From Anisodus tanguticus (taxonomy: Eukaryota; Streptophyta; Magnoliopsida; Solanales; Solanaceae), in assembly GCA_034509755.1 (NCBI GenBank), contig CM067556.1, positions 45,923,243 through 45,987,242 on the forward strand: a DNA stretch of 64,000 nt. Reading direction: 5' to 3'. Each line of letters starts with the position of its first letter. The first letter of the stretch is position 1. The position numbers and the translations under genes were made by a program. Positions 46,262-58,335 of the stretch are shown one piece after another. The notes beneath the pieces were generated by a model. It searched no databases. It was not told where the DNA came from and was given only the letters and a program-made list of their open reading frames with translations.

Positions 46262-47300
46262 AATAATTCCATAACAGAACGTAGAGTCCGGGCAGCTTGC
46301 CCAATCGGCGTCAGTGTAGGAGAGCAATCTAGTCGATGCGGAGGGATGAGGTTCCTTAGGAGCGTGCATGAACAAGCACACCTGCTGAACAGTATATGCA
46401 ATATTTGGCCGAGTGAAAGTGAGATACCGAAGAGCACATGCGAGACTCCTATAAAGAAATTGATCGCTGACTGGATCCCCATCATCCGTACTGAGTTTGA
46501 ACTTTGAGTCGACAGGAGTGGGCATGATCTTGCAGTTTGCCATTTTAGCCCTATAGACAATCTCTTTTGGATACTTACGATGACACAAGAACATGGCATG
46601 TGTGAATCTGGTCATCGATCCCAAAAAATAACTCAACTTACCCAAATCTATCATTGCAAATTCATACTTGAGCAGGGCAATGATCTCGTGTTTCAGGGTA
46701 TTAGAAGAAGTTGTCAGAACAATATCATTCATCTATAAAAGAAGATAAGTTGTGTCAGTACCTCGATAAAAAATAAATGTGGAGTGATCACTTTTGCTGC
46801 ACACGAACCCTGTTTGTATGATGTATGTAGCAAACCTCTCATACCAAGCCCTAGGGGTTGTTTCAAACCATAGAGTGACTTACAACTACGACAGACATAA
46901 TGAGGAACCTCCGGATGCACAAAGCATGGTTGATGCATATAAATGGTTTCTTTTAAATCCCCATGTAAGAAAGCATTTTTGACATCAAGTTGGTGAATCG
47001 TCCAATTTTTCCCCATAGTTATGCTCAACACAGTGCGAATGGTGGCTGATTTGACAACCGAACTAAACGTCTCACCATAATCAACTCTCTCTTGCCGACC
47101 AGCACCATTTGCCAAAAGTTTTGCCATATGGCGTTCAAGCTCTCCATTATCTCAGAATTTGTGACGATAAAGCCACATACAATGAATCACATTCACTTAT
47201 TCTGGCTTCGGAACAAGATCCCAAGTGTGCTGATTGGTTAATGCATTAAACTCCTCACGCATGGCCACATTCCAATTTGGGTCAAGTTTGGCTAATTTTG
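46262..47300 (-). pseudogene. copia reverse transcriptase and start of RNase H (interrupted element)
   Basis: Begins with NWNVAMREEFNALTNQHTWD (near 47270), continues QERVDYGETFSSVVKSATIR, HQLDVKNAFLHGDLKETIYM and CKSLYGLKQPLGL. The catalytic YVDD motif is replaced by a stop-containing stretch before DIVLTTSSNTLKHEI. Then IDLGKLSYFLGSM, PNIAYTVQQVC and YTDADWASCPD mark the start of RNase H, which ends abruptly at 46262. Confidence 0.82.
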
Positions 47301-47329
47301 GGTTTTTTTTAATGGGTAAGATGGTTTGA

Positions 47330-47673
47330 GTGGATAGGTTAAAGTGAAATTTTGGTTTGAAAATCCCGTGTTGTGCACGGATTTCCATGCGTTGAGTGAG
47401 TATGATCACGGGTGGGGCAGAGGGGCTGGGCAGGGTGACGGGTATAGTTTGGGTAGTGTGATGGGATAATGTTTCGGGCAGTAGCTGGGCAGTGGGTTGG
47501 AAAAGTGTGCCAGGTGTAATTTCGGGTAGTAACTGGGCATGTGTTTCGGGCAGTAACTGGGCAGTGGGTTGGGGCAGTGTGTCGGGTGTAATTTCGGGCA
47601 GTGATTGGGCAGGTGTTTGGGGCAGTGGGTTGAGGCAGTGTGTCGGGTGTATTTCGGGCAGCAACTGGGCATG
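47330..47673 (-). repeat. Proline-rich minisatellite in the copia polyprotein linker
   Basis: Degenerate repeats of about 30-60 bp encode LLPEITPGTL/QPTAQLLPET on the minus strand. The array continues at 55746-55830 on the other side of the inserted gypsy element. Confidence 0.75.
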
Positions 47674-47678
47674 TGTTT

Positions 47679-48826
47679 TTAATGAAAGTACGGCGGACGT
47701 ACTTGATTCTTATACAGTTTAATTCCTAAAGAGGATTGTTATGAGAAGTGCCTATTATTTTTCAGCAAAAAGTTTATTATGACATTATTATAATGATTTT
47801 ATTGAGAGTCAAATGATAATTTTTACTTGCATATGGTTACTCATGATATCTACTCGTGCTAAGTGTTACTACTTCACCTCACCGAGTCCCGGGCCGGGTT
47901 ACGTTCGTGCACAGCCTTGTATTTTTCACCGAGACCCTCACTAGAGGGCCGGGTTACGTAGGATGGATCCAAAGATGAGATATGACTTTACCGAGTTCCA
48001 GCATGGGCCGGGTTATGATATGATTCCACCGAGTCCCGCATTAGTGGGCCGGGTTACGTTACAGGTATATATATGTATATGGACAGGCATTCATGTTTTC
48101 TTGACTTGACTCTCATTTTTATAAGGCACAACTGACTTTTATGGTTTATGGCACCGTTGGATTTGGATCCTGATTTTTATACTGATCTCCTGTTTTCTGT
48201 TGGCTACTTATGATCTCTTTTACAGCTTCATGTTTTACATACTCAGTACATTATTTCGTACTGACCCCCTTTCCTCGAGGGGCTGCGTTTCATGCTCGCA
48301 GGTACATGTTTTCAGTTTGGTGAACCTCAGGCATAGGTTCCTACTCAGCAGGTTGGGAAGCTCCTTTGATCCAGAGATTTGTCATTTTGGTACCGAACCT
48401 CTTTTAGACTTATGTTTGTATTTAGGGGCACGACGGGGCCCTGTCCCATCATATGTCGTTGTCCTTCTTATAGAGGTCTGTAGACAGTTGTGGGTTGTAC
48501 TTATGTAAGGGTTATGACTATGTTTTGGTCAATCATGTTATTGTATTCTGTGTTGGGGTGTTTCCATGTATATACGTTACTATCTGGTGGCAGCCTTGTC
48601 GGCTTGCTTGTTATGTTATATTGGCTAGTTGTGACTCCTCAAGAGACATGTACATTCTGGGGTAAAGGCAGCCTTGTGGGCTTGCCTACCCTGGCTTATG
48701 TTGTTGTTGCAGTGTTATGCTGCCGGATTTCAGATTCATTAAGTGTTAGTTGGATTATGTGTGACAGGTTAGTATAATGACGTCATTAGGACGGTTAGTC
48801 GCGGCCCGTCGGGTCGGGTCGTGACA
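47679..48826 (+). repeat. 5' LTR of the gypsy derivative (truncated)
   Basis: 1148 bp ending CGGGTCGTGACA. It includes four imperfect copies of an ACCGAG-TCCC...GGGCCGGGTTACG motif (47880-48060). Confidence 0.8.
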
Positions 48827-48830
48827 AAAG

Positions 48831-48842
48831 TGGTATCAAAGC
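48831..48842 (+). promoter_or_regulatory. Primer binding site of the gypsy derivative
   Basis: TGGTATCAAAGC four bases after the LTR end; one base differs from the usual TGGTATCAGAGC. Confidence 0.8.
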
Positions 48843-51800
48843 AGTTAGTCCTCGGAATGTCTACAGACCGTGTCTAGTAGAGTCTTGCGTATGGGTATGT
48901 TGTGCACCATACTTATACGCAAGAGGCTACCAGACATTTAGGATTGGTTTCTATTCTTCTTACTCTAAGATCGTGCGATAGAGCTATGTTATTAGGTTAT
49001 TCCCTCTCTGACGTATTAATGTGTTACAGCTATGCCTCCAAAGAAAGCGACAGCCGCCAGAAGGGCAATACGAATTCGAGGTTATGAGAAACTATCTTAC
49101 TTGTATACGGGAAGAAATAATGTAAGCTTGGGACATGGAATATTTGAGTCTCTTAGAATATTAGATGATCGTTGAGACCTTAGATATACAAGGCCTTCTT
49201 GAGTAAAATATTTTATGTTTGATCTGGGTCAAAGTACATGGTATATGTGAAGTCTATTAGCTGGGATGACTCCTTGGTATGCTTATGTTTATATGAAAAG
49301 GAATATGAGATATGCCAAAAACTGGAATTGCTACTATTATACATATAAGGTTTGTTGTCTCTGGAGCAAGTGGTCTTGATAAGTCCTTGAAATTAGTTCA
49401 GCAGGTATGTGATAGTCGTTAACGGGTTCTCCTACTTGTGGATGGGGCTTAGGATTAGATGGTCCTCTACATGTGGTAATATTACCCTGTTTAAGTTGAT
49501 GTGTTCCAGCTTTTCTTATGAGTTATGCTATCCATGTTATGTATAAATGTATTCTGTCTTGGTCATACTTCTTTCGGAACAGGGTGGTCTGTTAATGTCC
49601 CTGTACAGTATGTGGGTTGAGTATAAATCACTTGTGTTAGAACCTATCTTCGCCAATTTTGCTCAGTGGGACTACCTCTAAACAGTTAATTAGACTTGCC
49701 TAGATATCTTTTATGTTTGATTAAGATTTCCCCCGTAATTGCCTTTGCGTATCTTAATGTAGAATGCAAAATGTTCTAATAACCCAAGCCTGCGTTTTAT
49801 CTCTTAAATAGGGAATAGATTCGTATGCTAAACATGTTGTCAATAATTGCTTAAGGGAGTGGAAAATTGAGTATTTACAAAATTCCAGGAATGACTTGCT
49901 GCTGCAATAGACGGTTTACTTATTTAAGTTAACTATAAAACCTTGAATATATTATGCCAAGCATTGTGTAATATATGTGAATATTGTGGCTATTATGACT
50001 ATTGTGACTACTCTATTAATGTCTAGCATGTTCAGTTGATGAAAACACTGTTAGAGTATTGTGTGATGATTATTTGTGTGTTAAGTGGTTGTCTTGTTAG
50101 GTTTAAGGGTTATTTGACCTTGTATGACCCGTTTAAATGATTGAAGGGCTTAATGTTTTTTTATTTATTTATTCATCTGCCTATAATAAGGGAACTAAGA
50201 TTTAGCATAAGAATGTTGTTATAATTATGATAGGATCACCTAATGACTTTGAAATGGATGTGTGTCTTGTTTAAGTGATGTCGTGATCTGAAGGATAGCT
50301 TAGGAGCCTATTTGGTGTATGTTTTGCTGGTTAAAGGGTCATACCTATCCTTGGCAGGTCCCAATAGTCTTAGGTGGTCTAATACCCATCTGGACATAAC
50401 TATTTAAAATAACCTTGTCCCTTCCTTATGTGCATAACTCTGCATCCAGTTTGGTTTGATTGTATATGCCCATATTTTGTATCTATGTGTTGATTAAATC
50501 AAACTGTTAAGTCCACCTATTCCCATGTTCGCTACTGCAGTGTGTCTACCCCCTTATCCTTTCATGTAAATTTGGTAGATAATATAAGATCATTTGAGTT
50601 TTGATAGGTATCTAAATCACATGTTGGAAAAAAAAGATGAATGAAAAATGAATATCTGAGTAGTTCCTCAACTAGGTGCATTCCCTTGCTTCTGCCGATT
50701 TGGTTAAGTTGTTAAGTGAGTAGTGATGAGGTTAGCATGGCATGGATAGGCAATCCACATATGTTTGGTCTGTCTATATATACTTGTTTATGCCTACTCA
50801 TGTCCGGATAATTGGTTTACCTGTTACCACTCGGGATTGAATATCTAATTTGGGATAGTTATAGATTCCTTTACGTTTTGATTGACATTGTCCATTTTCC
50901 AAGATGTGAAATACAAAAAAAAAAAAGGGGGGGGGGGGTACCTTGAATTTTATGTTTCCCAATCCACTTCTTGATGGTACCTACCATTGTAGCTTTAGGT
51001 AATACCAAACTTAGAAACAAAGAAGTGAGAGAGATTCTTGTTCGTCCCTTTAAGAGTTTGGGATTGTACTTGGTCACTATCAGCTTTATATAGGAAGAAG
51101 AAGGGGCATTGTTACCAGATTGAAAGTAGTTGTAGATGTCAACAAAAGAGTGTAAATGTTCCATGCTGATTTAGAATAATCTGTACAATTAAAATAGAAC
51201 GAAACATGTTAATTGTAGATTTGTCTAGTCGTGTATGGGCTACCTAGTTAATTTAATGCTTAATATTGCTAATTTAAAGATATTAATGATATATGAAATG
51301 CCTAGATTTGATTTAATGGATTGGCAGGTTGGATTGAAGTTGGGTTTAGCATGTATGGGTTATTTAAATTAATGTGATGACCAATATATTATTTTGGAAA
51401 CTCGTTTGGCTATCTGTAAGTCGTTGGTCATATTATCTACCTAAAACAAGCGCCACTAATTAAGAACAAGATTAGTTGTCCTATTTAACAAAACTTATCT
51501 TATATCGTCTGATATGATAATTTAAAACTAGAAGAGAATGAGTTAAGTGGGTTGATATGGTTGAGATTATATGATGTTATTCATGATGGGAATTGATAAA
51601 GGGTAGCCTATGTGATGATTGTGAATTATCAATATTACCTAAATTCCGAGCCTGCTTTACCGATTTGGGGGTATGTTAGAAAATATGACTAAGCATGCCT
51701 AATTAATGTTAATATGATTTGGATATATCCGTAAGTTTTGGATTAGTAAGTTCAATACGGTGTCGACTTGTAATAGATAAAGTCTTGCTAATCATTGTTA

Positions 51801-52962
51801 AAAATGAGACATTGGGTAACCTGATTTGATTAACTTAAGCTTCCAAATTATGCTCATTGTTTAAAATTATTCTTAATATGGGTATTAAGTATATGTTAGG
51901 CTCAAATAACACGATATGGATAACACTTGCTATTTGAATTATTAGAGAGATAGTGATTAATATCCGGACGGAAAACTTAGCTCATTATATGCCTATTATG
52001 TGTCCACTTGTTCTGATTTAGGCTTGATGTAGGTCTAATATAAACTTTAAGAATTGTTTAGCCTTAGTACCTGATCATAGGCATGGTAATGATGGACTGG
52101 ATATTCGTTTAGCATCTCTTGTGTTCCTAAATATATATGTGTGGTTGGGACGGTCTAAGGTAGTCTGTATGCATATGTCACTTATTTACACCTGCCTTGT
52201 GATCCCTTGTTTATGGTTCAGATTAGGTAACTAGTGTATATGACATGTTGGTGTCTTGGGCATGTTCATATGTATATCATCGTTAGGGTAGCTTGTGTGT
52301 TTTTCCTTAGTACCCTGCATGATCAAACAACGCCTCTATTATGTATATTGGGATTCTATTATATAGAACGCTTGCATCTTGATCCAGGTAGAGGATATTA
52401 GGCTTTTGGGAACTCAAAAAAAAACATATATATATTTTAGTCTCTGCTATTACACCATTTTGAAGTTATGTCTTCCCTGATCCTTATGTGCTTAGTTGAA
52501 ACTGCTGATTTTGAGTTAAAACATTCATTTAAGTACTTAACTACTGGTTAAAATAGGACTAGGAATCTGAATATATAAAATGGGGATTAGTCATTGGTTG
52601 TGAAAATGCTATTTGTTCTCAAGTTTAAGACTAAGGTATATATTATGCTTAAAGTTCTTGTATATATGTACATAATGTGGTACTGCGGGAATAATGACTC
52701 TACTTAGCCTTAGTTTTAGTATACTTCACTTTTAGAAAATTACGAATAAGCTAGGACATAGGTTGTTTCCTTGTTTATTTGAGTCCTTTTGTTAGATAAT
52801 GGCAAGAGTTGAGCTGTTTGTAAGTTGGATATTTGTTGGCAGAAACGTGTATCATAGAGTCTAAGATGACCTAATATGCAAATTTCTGTGTGCTTGTGAA
52901 TCCTTGAATCAATTTGTATAAGATGTGCCCAATAGTATGAACATTCGAGGACGAATGTTTCT
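48843..52962 (+). other. Non-coding interior of the gypsy derivative
   Basis: A start codon at 49032 opens MPPKKATAARRA, recalling the N-terminus of Tekay-type gag, but the similarity ends within about 15 residues. The remaining 3.9 kb are AT-rich with no gag, protease, RT or integrase motif in any frame. An A12-G12 tract is at about 50912-50937. Just before the purine tract, CATTCGAGGACGAATGTTTC resembles the end of Tekay-type pol. Confidence 0.6.
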
Positions 52963-52975
52963 AAGGGGGGAAGAA

Positions 52976-55740
52976 TGTTACACCTCGTAATTTTAAGACA
53001 ATAATTAGAGGGCGTAATTAAGGAGGTAAGATTCGAATCTTGGATATAGAGTATATTTATATATGCTAATCCGGAAATTAGTATACAAGAGGATGTGATT
53101 CCGGAAAGATGTTGGTCACAATAAGGGTGACGTTGGATACTTATAGCAATAATTGTATATTCCCGTTATGGAATAGTATTGTATTATAAAATTATGACAT
53201 TGAGGATACGAGGCTTATGAAATTCTCGGGAATTAAAAGAGGTGGGTTTAAGATCTATTAATTGAAGAACTTGGGGGCCAAAGTGTAAAAAGGAAAAATC
53301 AGATTTTTTTTTATAAACCTACACTCTTTATCTTTCATCTTCCTCATTCCAAACTTAACAAAAACTCTCCTCTCATTCTCTCCTCTAAGCTCAGCAAAAA
53401 TCACCCTCCACCCATAACCAAATTTTAGGTTTTCATCTTCTCTTCCTAGACTACATTTTTCACCAAAAATTAGAAGCAAAACATCACCAAAAACAGTGGC
53501 AAAACAGCCACTGCTTGGCCAAAAATCTGCCCAGAAATTTGAGATTTTTGGGATGAAATTTTGGAAGAAAAACGTGTAGGGATGATGGCTTAACATTGTA
53601 GAACACTTGCATGTCAATTGGAGTTGAAGAAGTGAACAAAAAAGAGGAGAAAAATTACAAAACAGTGGGGATTTTCGGACAAACAGTGGGCAGAAAATTG
53701 CGGACTGTTTTGGACGAATTTGAGGTATAAAAATTCTTCTTTCTATGATATAATTGTAATGCATGTTGTTAGAATTAAGGTAATGAATTTGTGTTAAGGA
53801 AAAATTGGAATTTAAGCATTGCATGTGACAATTTTGGGCTAGTTGCCAATTTGGGACAGATTTTGGTGTTGTTGGATTCGTTGGTTATTGTTGTTATTAT
53901 TATCACTAATTGCATGATGAAATTGAAAGAAAACATTGAGATTTAGTTGGAATTAGTTATATGGAAGTATTGAAATACGAAATTGGATTTTAGGAGTTAA
54001 GATAAGAGTTATGGAATTATGACATGTTGTGGCCAAGAACTTGCATGAAATTGTTGGACATGTTGTGATGTATATTGACTGTTTTAGGGACTGTTTTGTG
54101 GTGTTATAATACTGAAAATTTAGTTACCATTATGCATGTTTAAGTGTGGTAATTGCTAATGTAAGTCCTAAAGGAATAAGGTTGTAGAAAGGCGTAGAAA
54201 GGCTTCACATTCTACCCTCGTTGTTGTTAGAACATGGACTGTTTTGTGGGCTGTTTTTAATGTGGATTAAGAGGCTAAATTTACATGAGAAGTGGGTGTG
54301 TAAATACCCTTTATTGTTGTTTTGGTTGTGCCCTTAATTGGTGCTTGGTTATTGATGTTATTAGCCTCGTTTGGAAGTTGTGGAAACATGTATAAACAGG
54401 GGAAGTGCTGCCCGAATTTTTATAGAATAAGAAGTCGTTATTCGATATAAAGTATGCTAGTAATCATAGAATTGACGAACGTATTACCATTATTATAGGT
54501 TGAAGTTTTAAAACGAGACGTACTCTAATATTGAGTTGATTAGTTCGTCTACGAGGTATGTGAAACCCTTACTTCTTTCTTTTGGCATGATATAATGAAA
54601 GTACGGCGGACGTACTTGATTCTTATACAGTTTAATTCCTAAAGAGGATTGTTATGAGAAGTGCCTATGATTTTTCAGCAAAGAGTTTATTATGACATTA
54701 TTATAATGATTTTATTGAGAGTCAAATGATAATTTTTACTTGCATATGGTTACTCATGATATCTACTCATGCAAAGTGTTACTACTTCACCTCACCGAGT
54801 CCCGGGCCGGGTTACGTTCATGCACAGCCTTGCATTTTTCACCGAGACCCTCACTAGAGGGCCGAGTTACGTAGGATGGATCCATAGATGAGATATGACT
54901 TTACCGAATCCCAGTATGGGCCGGGTTATGATATGATTCCACCGAGTCCCGCATTAGTGGGCCGGGTTACGTTACAAGTATATATATGTATATGGACATG
55001 CATTCATGTTTTCTTGACTTGACTCTCATTTTTATAAGGCACAACTGACTTTTATGGTTTATGGCACAGTTGGATTTGGATCCTGATTTTTATACTGATC
55101 TCCTATTTTCTGTTGGCTACTTATGATATTTTTTACAACTTCATGTTTTACATACTCAGTACATTATTTCGTACTGACCCCCTTTCCTCGAGGGGCTGCG
55201 TTTCATGCCCGTAGGTACATGTTTTCAGTTTGGTGAACCTCAGGCGTAGGTTCCTACTCAGCAGGTTGGGAAGCTCCTTTGATCCAGAGCTTTGTCATTT
55301 TGGTACCGAACCTCTTTTAGACTTATGTTTGTATTTAGGGGCACGACGGGGCCCTGTCCCATCATATGTCATTTGTCCTTCTTATAGAGGTCTGTAGACA
55401 GTTGTGGGTTGTACTTATGTAAGGGTTATGACTATGTTTTGGTCAATCATGTTATTGTATTCTGTGTTGGGGTGTTTCCATGTATATACGTTACTATCTA
55501 GTGGCAGCCTTGTCGGCTTTCTTGTTATGTTATATTGGCTAGTTGTGACTCCTCAGGAGACAGGTACATTCTGGGGTAAAGGCAGCCTTGTCGGCTTGCC
55601 TACCCTGGCTTATGTTGTTGTTGCAGTGTTATGCTGCCGGATTTCAGATTCATTAAGTGTTAGTTGGATTATGTGTGACAGGTTAGTATAATGACGTCAT
55701 TAGGACGGTTAGTCGCGGCCCGTCGGGTCGGGTCGTGACA
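52976..55740 (+). repeat. 3' LTR of the gypsy derivative (full length)
   Basis: 2765 bp, TGTTACACC to GTGACA, following a purine tract. A TATA-like TTTTATAAACC near 53309 precedes a pyrimidine-rich transcribed leader. The four ACCGAG/GGGCCGGG motifs recur at 54793-54975. The long minus-strand ORF inside (53824-53258) is taken as chance. Confidence 0.8.
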
Positions 55741-55745
55741 TGTTT

Positions 55746-57211
55746 CAGGCAGTAACTGGACAGTGGGTTGGGGCAGTGTGCCAGGTGTAATTTCGGGCAG
55801 TAACTGGACAAAGATCAGGCAGTGGGGTGGGGTCGACGGGATGGGTGGTGGGACAGCCTGAGGGTGCGGATTTTGTAGTACGTTTTGAAGTAGAGAGGAG
55901 GTGTCCGAGTCATCAAGGAAATCGTAATTAGTGACTCAAAATTTTTGGATGTTGTCAAATGGAGAAACATACTCAACAAATGTGACATGGCGTGAGATTA
56001 AGATTTTGTTTGTGGATAACTCATAGCACAAGTACCCATATGATTTGATGAGAAACCTAGGAAGAAGACGCATAGAGTGGAGCGAGGTGCTAATTTGTGA
56101 GGGACTATGGAGGCAAGATTTGGGTAACAAAGACAACCGAAAATTTGGAGGTGATCATAGGAAGAGATCCGATAGTAGATAATTTCGAAGGGTGTCCTAT
56201 TTTGGATCATACGGGTAGGGAAGATGTTAAGAATGTGTTCTACCATTTTTAATGCATATACCCAAAAGGTAGGGGAAGAGACACATAAAAAAAGAGTACG
56301 AATCATATTGTTAATGGTGCGGAGAATTCTTTCGGCTTTACCATTTTGAGGGGAAGTATGGGGGCAGGAGAAACGAAAAACCATGCCATTAGCCGCACAA
56401 AAATTATGAAAAATAGAGTTATTGAACTCATGACCATTATCACATTAAAATGTTTTGATGTTTTTTTCAAATTGTGTTTTAACCAATGTATGAAATTTAA
56501 GGAATTTAGAGTAAACTTGAGACTTAAGTTTAAGCGGATAGACCCAAATGAAGTGAGAAAAGTCATCCAAAAATACCAAATAATATTTATAACCTAGGTT
56601 GCTAGTTATAGGAGATGTCCATAAATCCGCATGAATGATATCAAATGGAGAGAAAGTAATACTTAAAGAAGATGTAAATGGAAGTCTAACATGTTTCCCT
56701 AGATGACAAGAGGAGCAACTATGAAAAGTTTCCCTTTATTACATTGGATTAAATTGCAAGTTCTAAGAGAATAAAAAACATGAGCTCTCGGATGACCAAG
56801 TCTACTATGCCACATTGATGGAGATATTGCAGCTAAAGCGGTGGATAGAGTGACATGGGCAGTGGACGTGGATAAGAAAGGATAGAGATCCTCCACATTA
56901 TTACATCTCGTAAGAAGTCTCCCCATAAGTAGGTCCTTTACAGAAAAATCAAACGGGTCAAAATTAATAGATACACCATTATCAGTGATAAAGTTTCTAA
57001 CATAAATTAGGTTTTCGATAATGTTAGGGGGATATAGGATATTTTTTAGGGAGAAATGGGGATGCGATGGTGGGGTTAGTGTGTGGCCAAACCCTTCAAT
57101 TGGAATGTGATGACCATTTCCGATTATAGTAGATTGAGGAGAATTTAAATTTCGCAGTTGAGAAAGATTACCAGAATTGTTGGTGAGGTGAGACGTGGCG
57201 CCCGTATCCAT
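55746..57211 (-). pseudogene. copia protease, pre-integrase and integrase (interrupted element)
   Basis: Protease: WYMDTGATSHLTNNSGNLSQ with the catalytic Asp-Thr-Gly (57211). Pre-integrase: SMWHSRLGHPRAHVFYSLRT (near 56810). Integrase after a frame change: CDNGHEFNN (near 56440), CPHTSPQNGKAERILRTINN (near 56360), then IFGCLCYPNL and SRHVTFVEYVSPF. It ends in the proline-rich linker that the gypsy derivative split. The N-terminal gag is not found upstream. Confidence 0.8.
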
Positions 57212-57629
57212 ATACCATGTATCATCGTGCTGCTGTTGGGATGGGCATGTTGGCTGGACAGTGGCCCGGTAGTGTTGGCCACTGGGCAGTGGGCATCAAC
57301 AGTGTGGTGGGCCACTGGGCAGTGGGCCTTGGCAGTGCCCACTGTTGCTGCCGGGCCGCTGTGTAGTGGGCATGGTGGCTGGACAGTGGACCGGTGGTGC
57401 TGGGCCGCTGGGCAGTAGGCCTTGGCAGTGCCCACTATTACTGCTGGGCCTGGCCTGGAATGGGACTGGTTGACTAGGCCCAGTGCCCGAACTGTTGCCA
57501 AGGATGTGGGTTGGCCCACTGAGTCAGGTACTGGCCTGCGACTGATAATTTGTGACGCTGGATGTTGAGGAAGATGAAGTGTGGGAAGCTATGTGGGCCG
57601 TGGGTGACGCCATTATGGTATCAGAAATT

Positions 57630-58190
57630 TATGAGAGAAATAGGGTGTAGAACTGTTGTATATCCGCTGTATACCAGGGGTATACGGCCTGCTGGAGAGA
57701 AATAGAAGGTAAGAGGGTTGTATATCACTATATATGTGTTGTATATCATTGTATATGAGCAATATATGATGATAGGCATTGTATATCCGTCGTATACAGT
57801 GTGTATATCAGCTATTTCTGGTAGGAGTTGGCGTCGGAAGAGAAGACGAAAATAGGGGGCTGCCGTAGATCAGCTACATATCAGCGGTATACAGGTGTGA
57901 TTGGGGTGATATGTCTCAGGTTGTTATATATCGCCTGTATATTAGTGGTATACATGTTAGGTTTTAGAAGAAGGTGAGGGATGGGGGTTGTATATCACGG
58001 GATATATGAGGTATACATGTATGTTTTGAGGGAAGAGGATTGTATATCACGTAGAAGCAGGGTATACTGGATGTATATCATGAAGATGCGGTGGTATACA
58101 TGGCTGTATATGGCTGAATATCGCCGAAAAACGGGAGGTAGAGGAGAGGTATACGACGGCCGAAACTAGGGTTATGGTAGGGAGGGATTT
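57630..58190 (-). repeat. GTATATC/GTATAC-rich degenerate repeat region
   Basis: The motif TTGTATATC recurs at about 57655, 57718, 57738, 57779, 57988 and 58039, often followed after a few bases by GTATAC. It lies between the primer site and the surviving copia coding part, where a leader and gag would be expected. No protein family is recognised in it. Confidence 0.45.
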
Positions 58191-58251
58191 TTGGCTCTTG
58201 ATACCTTTTAGAATAGTGTAAATCTCCTTTATTGGAGTTCTCCTATTAATG

Positions 58252-58252
<1 letters not shown>

Positions 58253-58287
<35 letters not shown>
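58253..58287. repeat. TA dinucleotide microsatellite
   Basis: An uninterrupted run of TA repeats within the short copia LTR. Confidence 0.85.
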
Positions 58288-58291
<4 letters not shown>

Positions 58292-58335
58292 GTAGTCCTA
58301 ATGGAATTAGGATCTCCATTTTATATTAATTACAC

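Larger units (their letters stand above)
47679..55740 (+). mobile_element. Non-coding gypsy (Tekay/Del-type) derivative, LARD-like, with truncated 5' LTR
   Basis: Flanked by TGTTT (47674-47678 and 55741-55745). Left LTR segment 47679-48826 matches 54594-55740 with about 3 per cent mismatch by eye over the first 400 bp. A primer site TGGTATCAAAGC lies at 48831-48842. A textbook purine tract AAGGGGGGAAGAA (52963-52975) directly precedes TGTTACACCTCG, so the full 3' LTR is 52976-55740 (2765 bp) and the left LTR lacks its first 1.6 kb. The 4.1-kb interior has no protein-coding content beyond a gag-like start. Confidence 0.82.
46262..58334 (-). mobile_element. copia retrotransposon, 3'-truncated and interrupted by an 8-kb gypsy derivative
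   Basis: In minus-strand order: short LTR (58334-58207) and primer site GGTATCAAGAGCC (58206-58194), a GTATATC-rich leader, protease and pre-integrase (57211-56700), integrase (56700-55940), a proline-rich minisatellite, then after the inserted gypsy element the remaining minisatellite, reverse transcriptase (47290-46600) and the start of RNase H (46340-46262), where it is cut off. No 3' LTR is present. Frameshifts and stops occur throughout. Confidence 0.8.

Noticed and set aside
47492..47722. Gly/Ser/Trp-rich plus-strand ORF looking like a cell-wall or antifreeze repeat protein
   Set aside because: Antisense of the proline-rich minisatellite of the copia linker; not an independent gene.
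53258..53824. 188-residue minus-strand ORF, the longest unassigned frame in its area
   Set aside because: It lies antisense in the 3' LTR of the gypsy derivative, has biased Phe/Leu/Cys content typical of reading an AT-rich leader backwards, and shows no domain.
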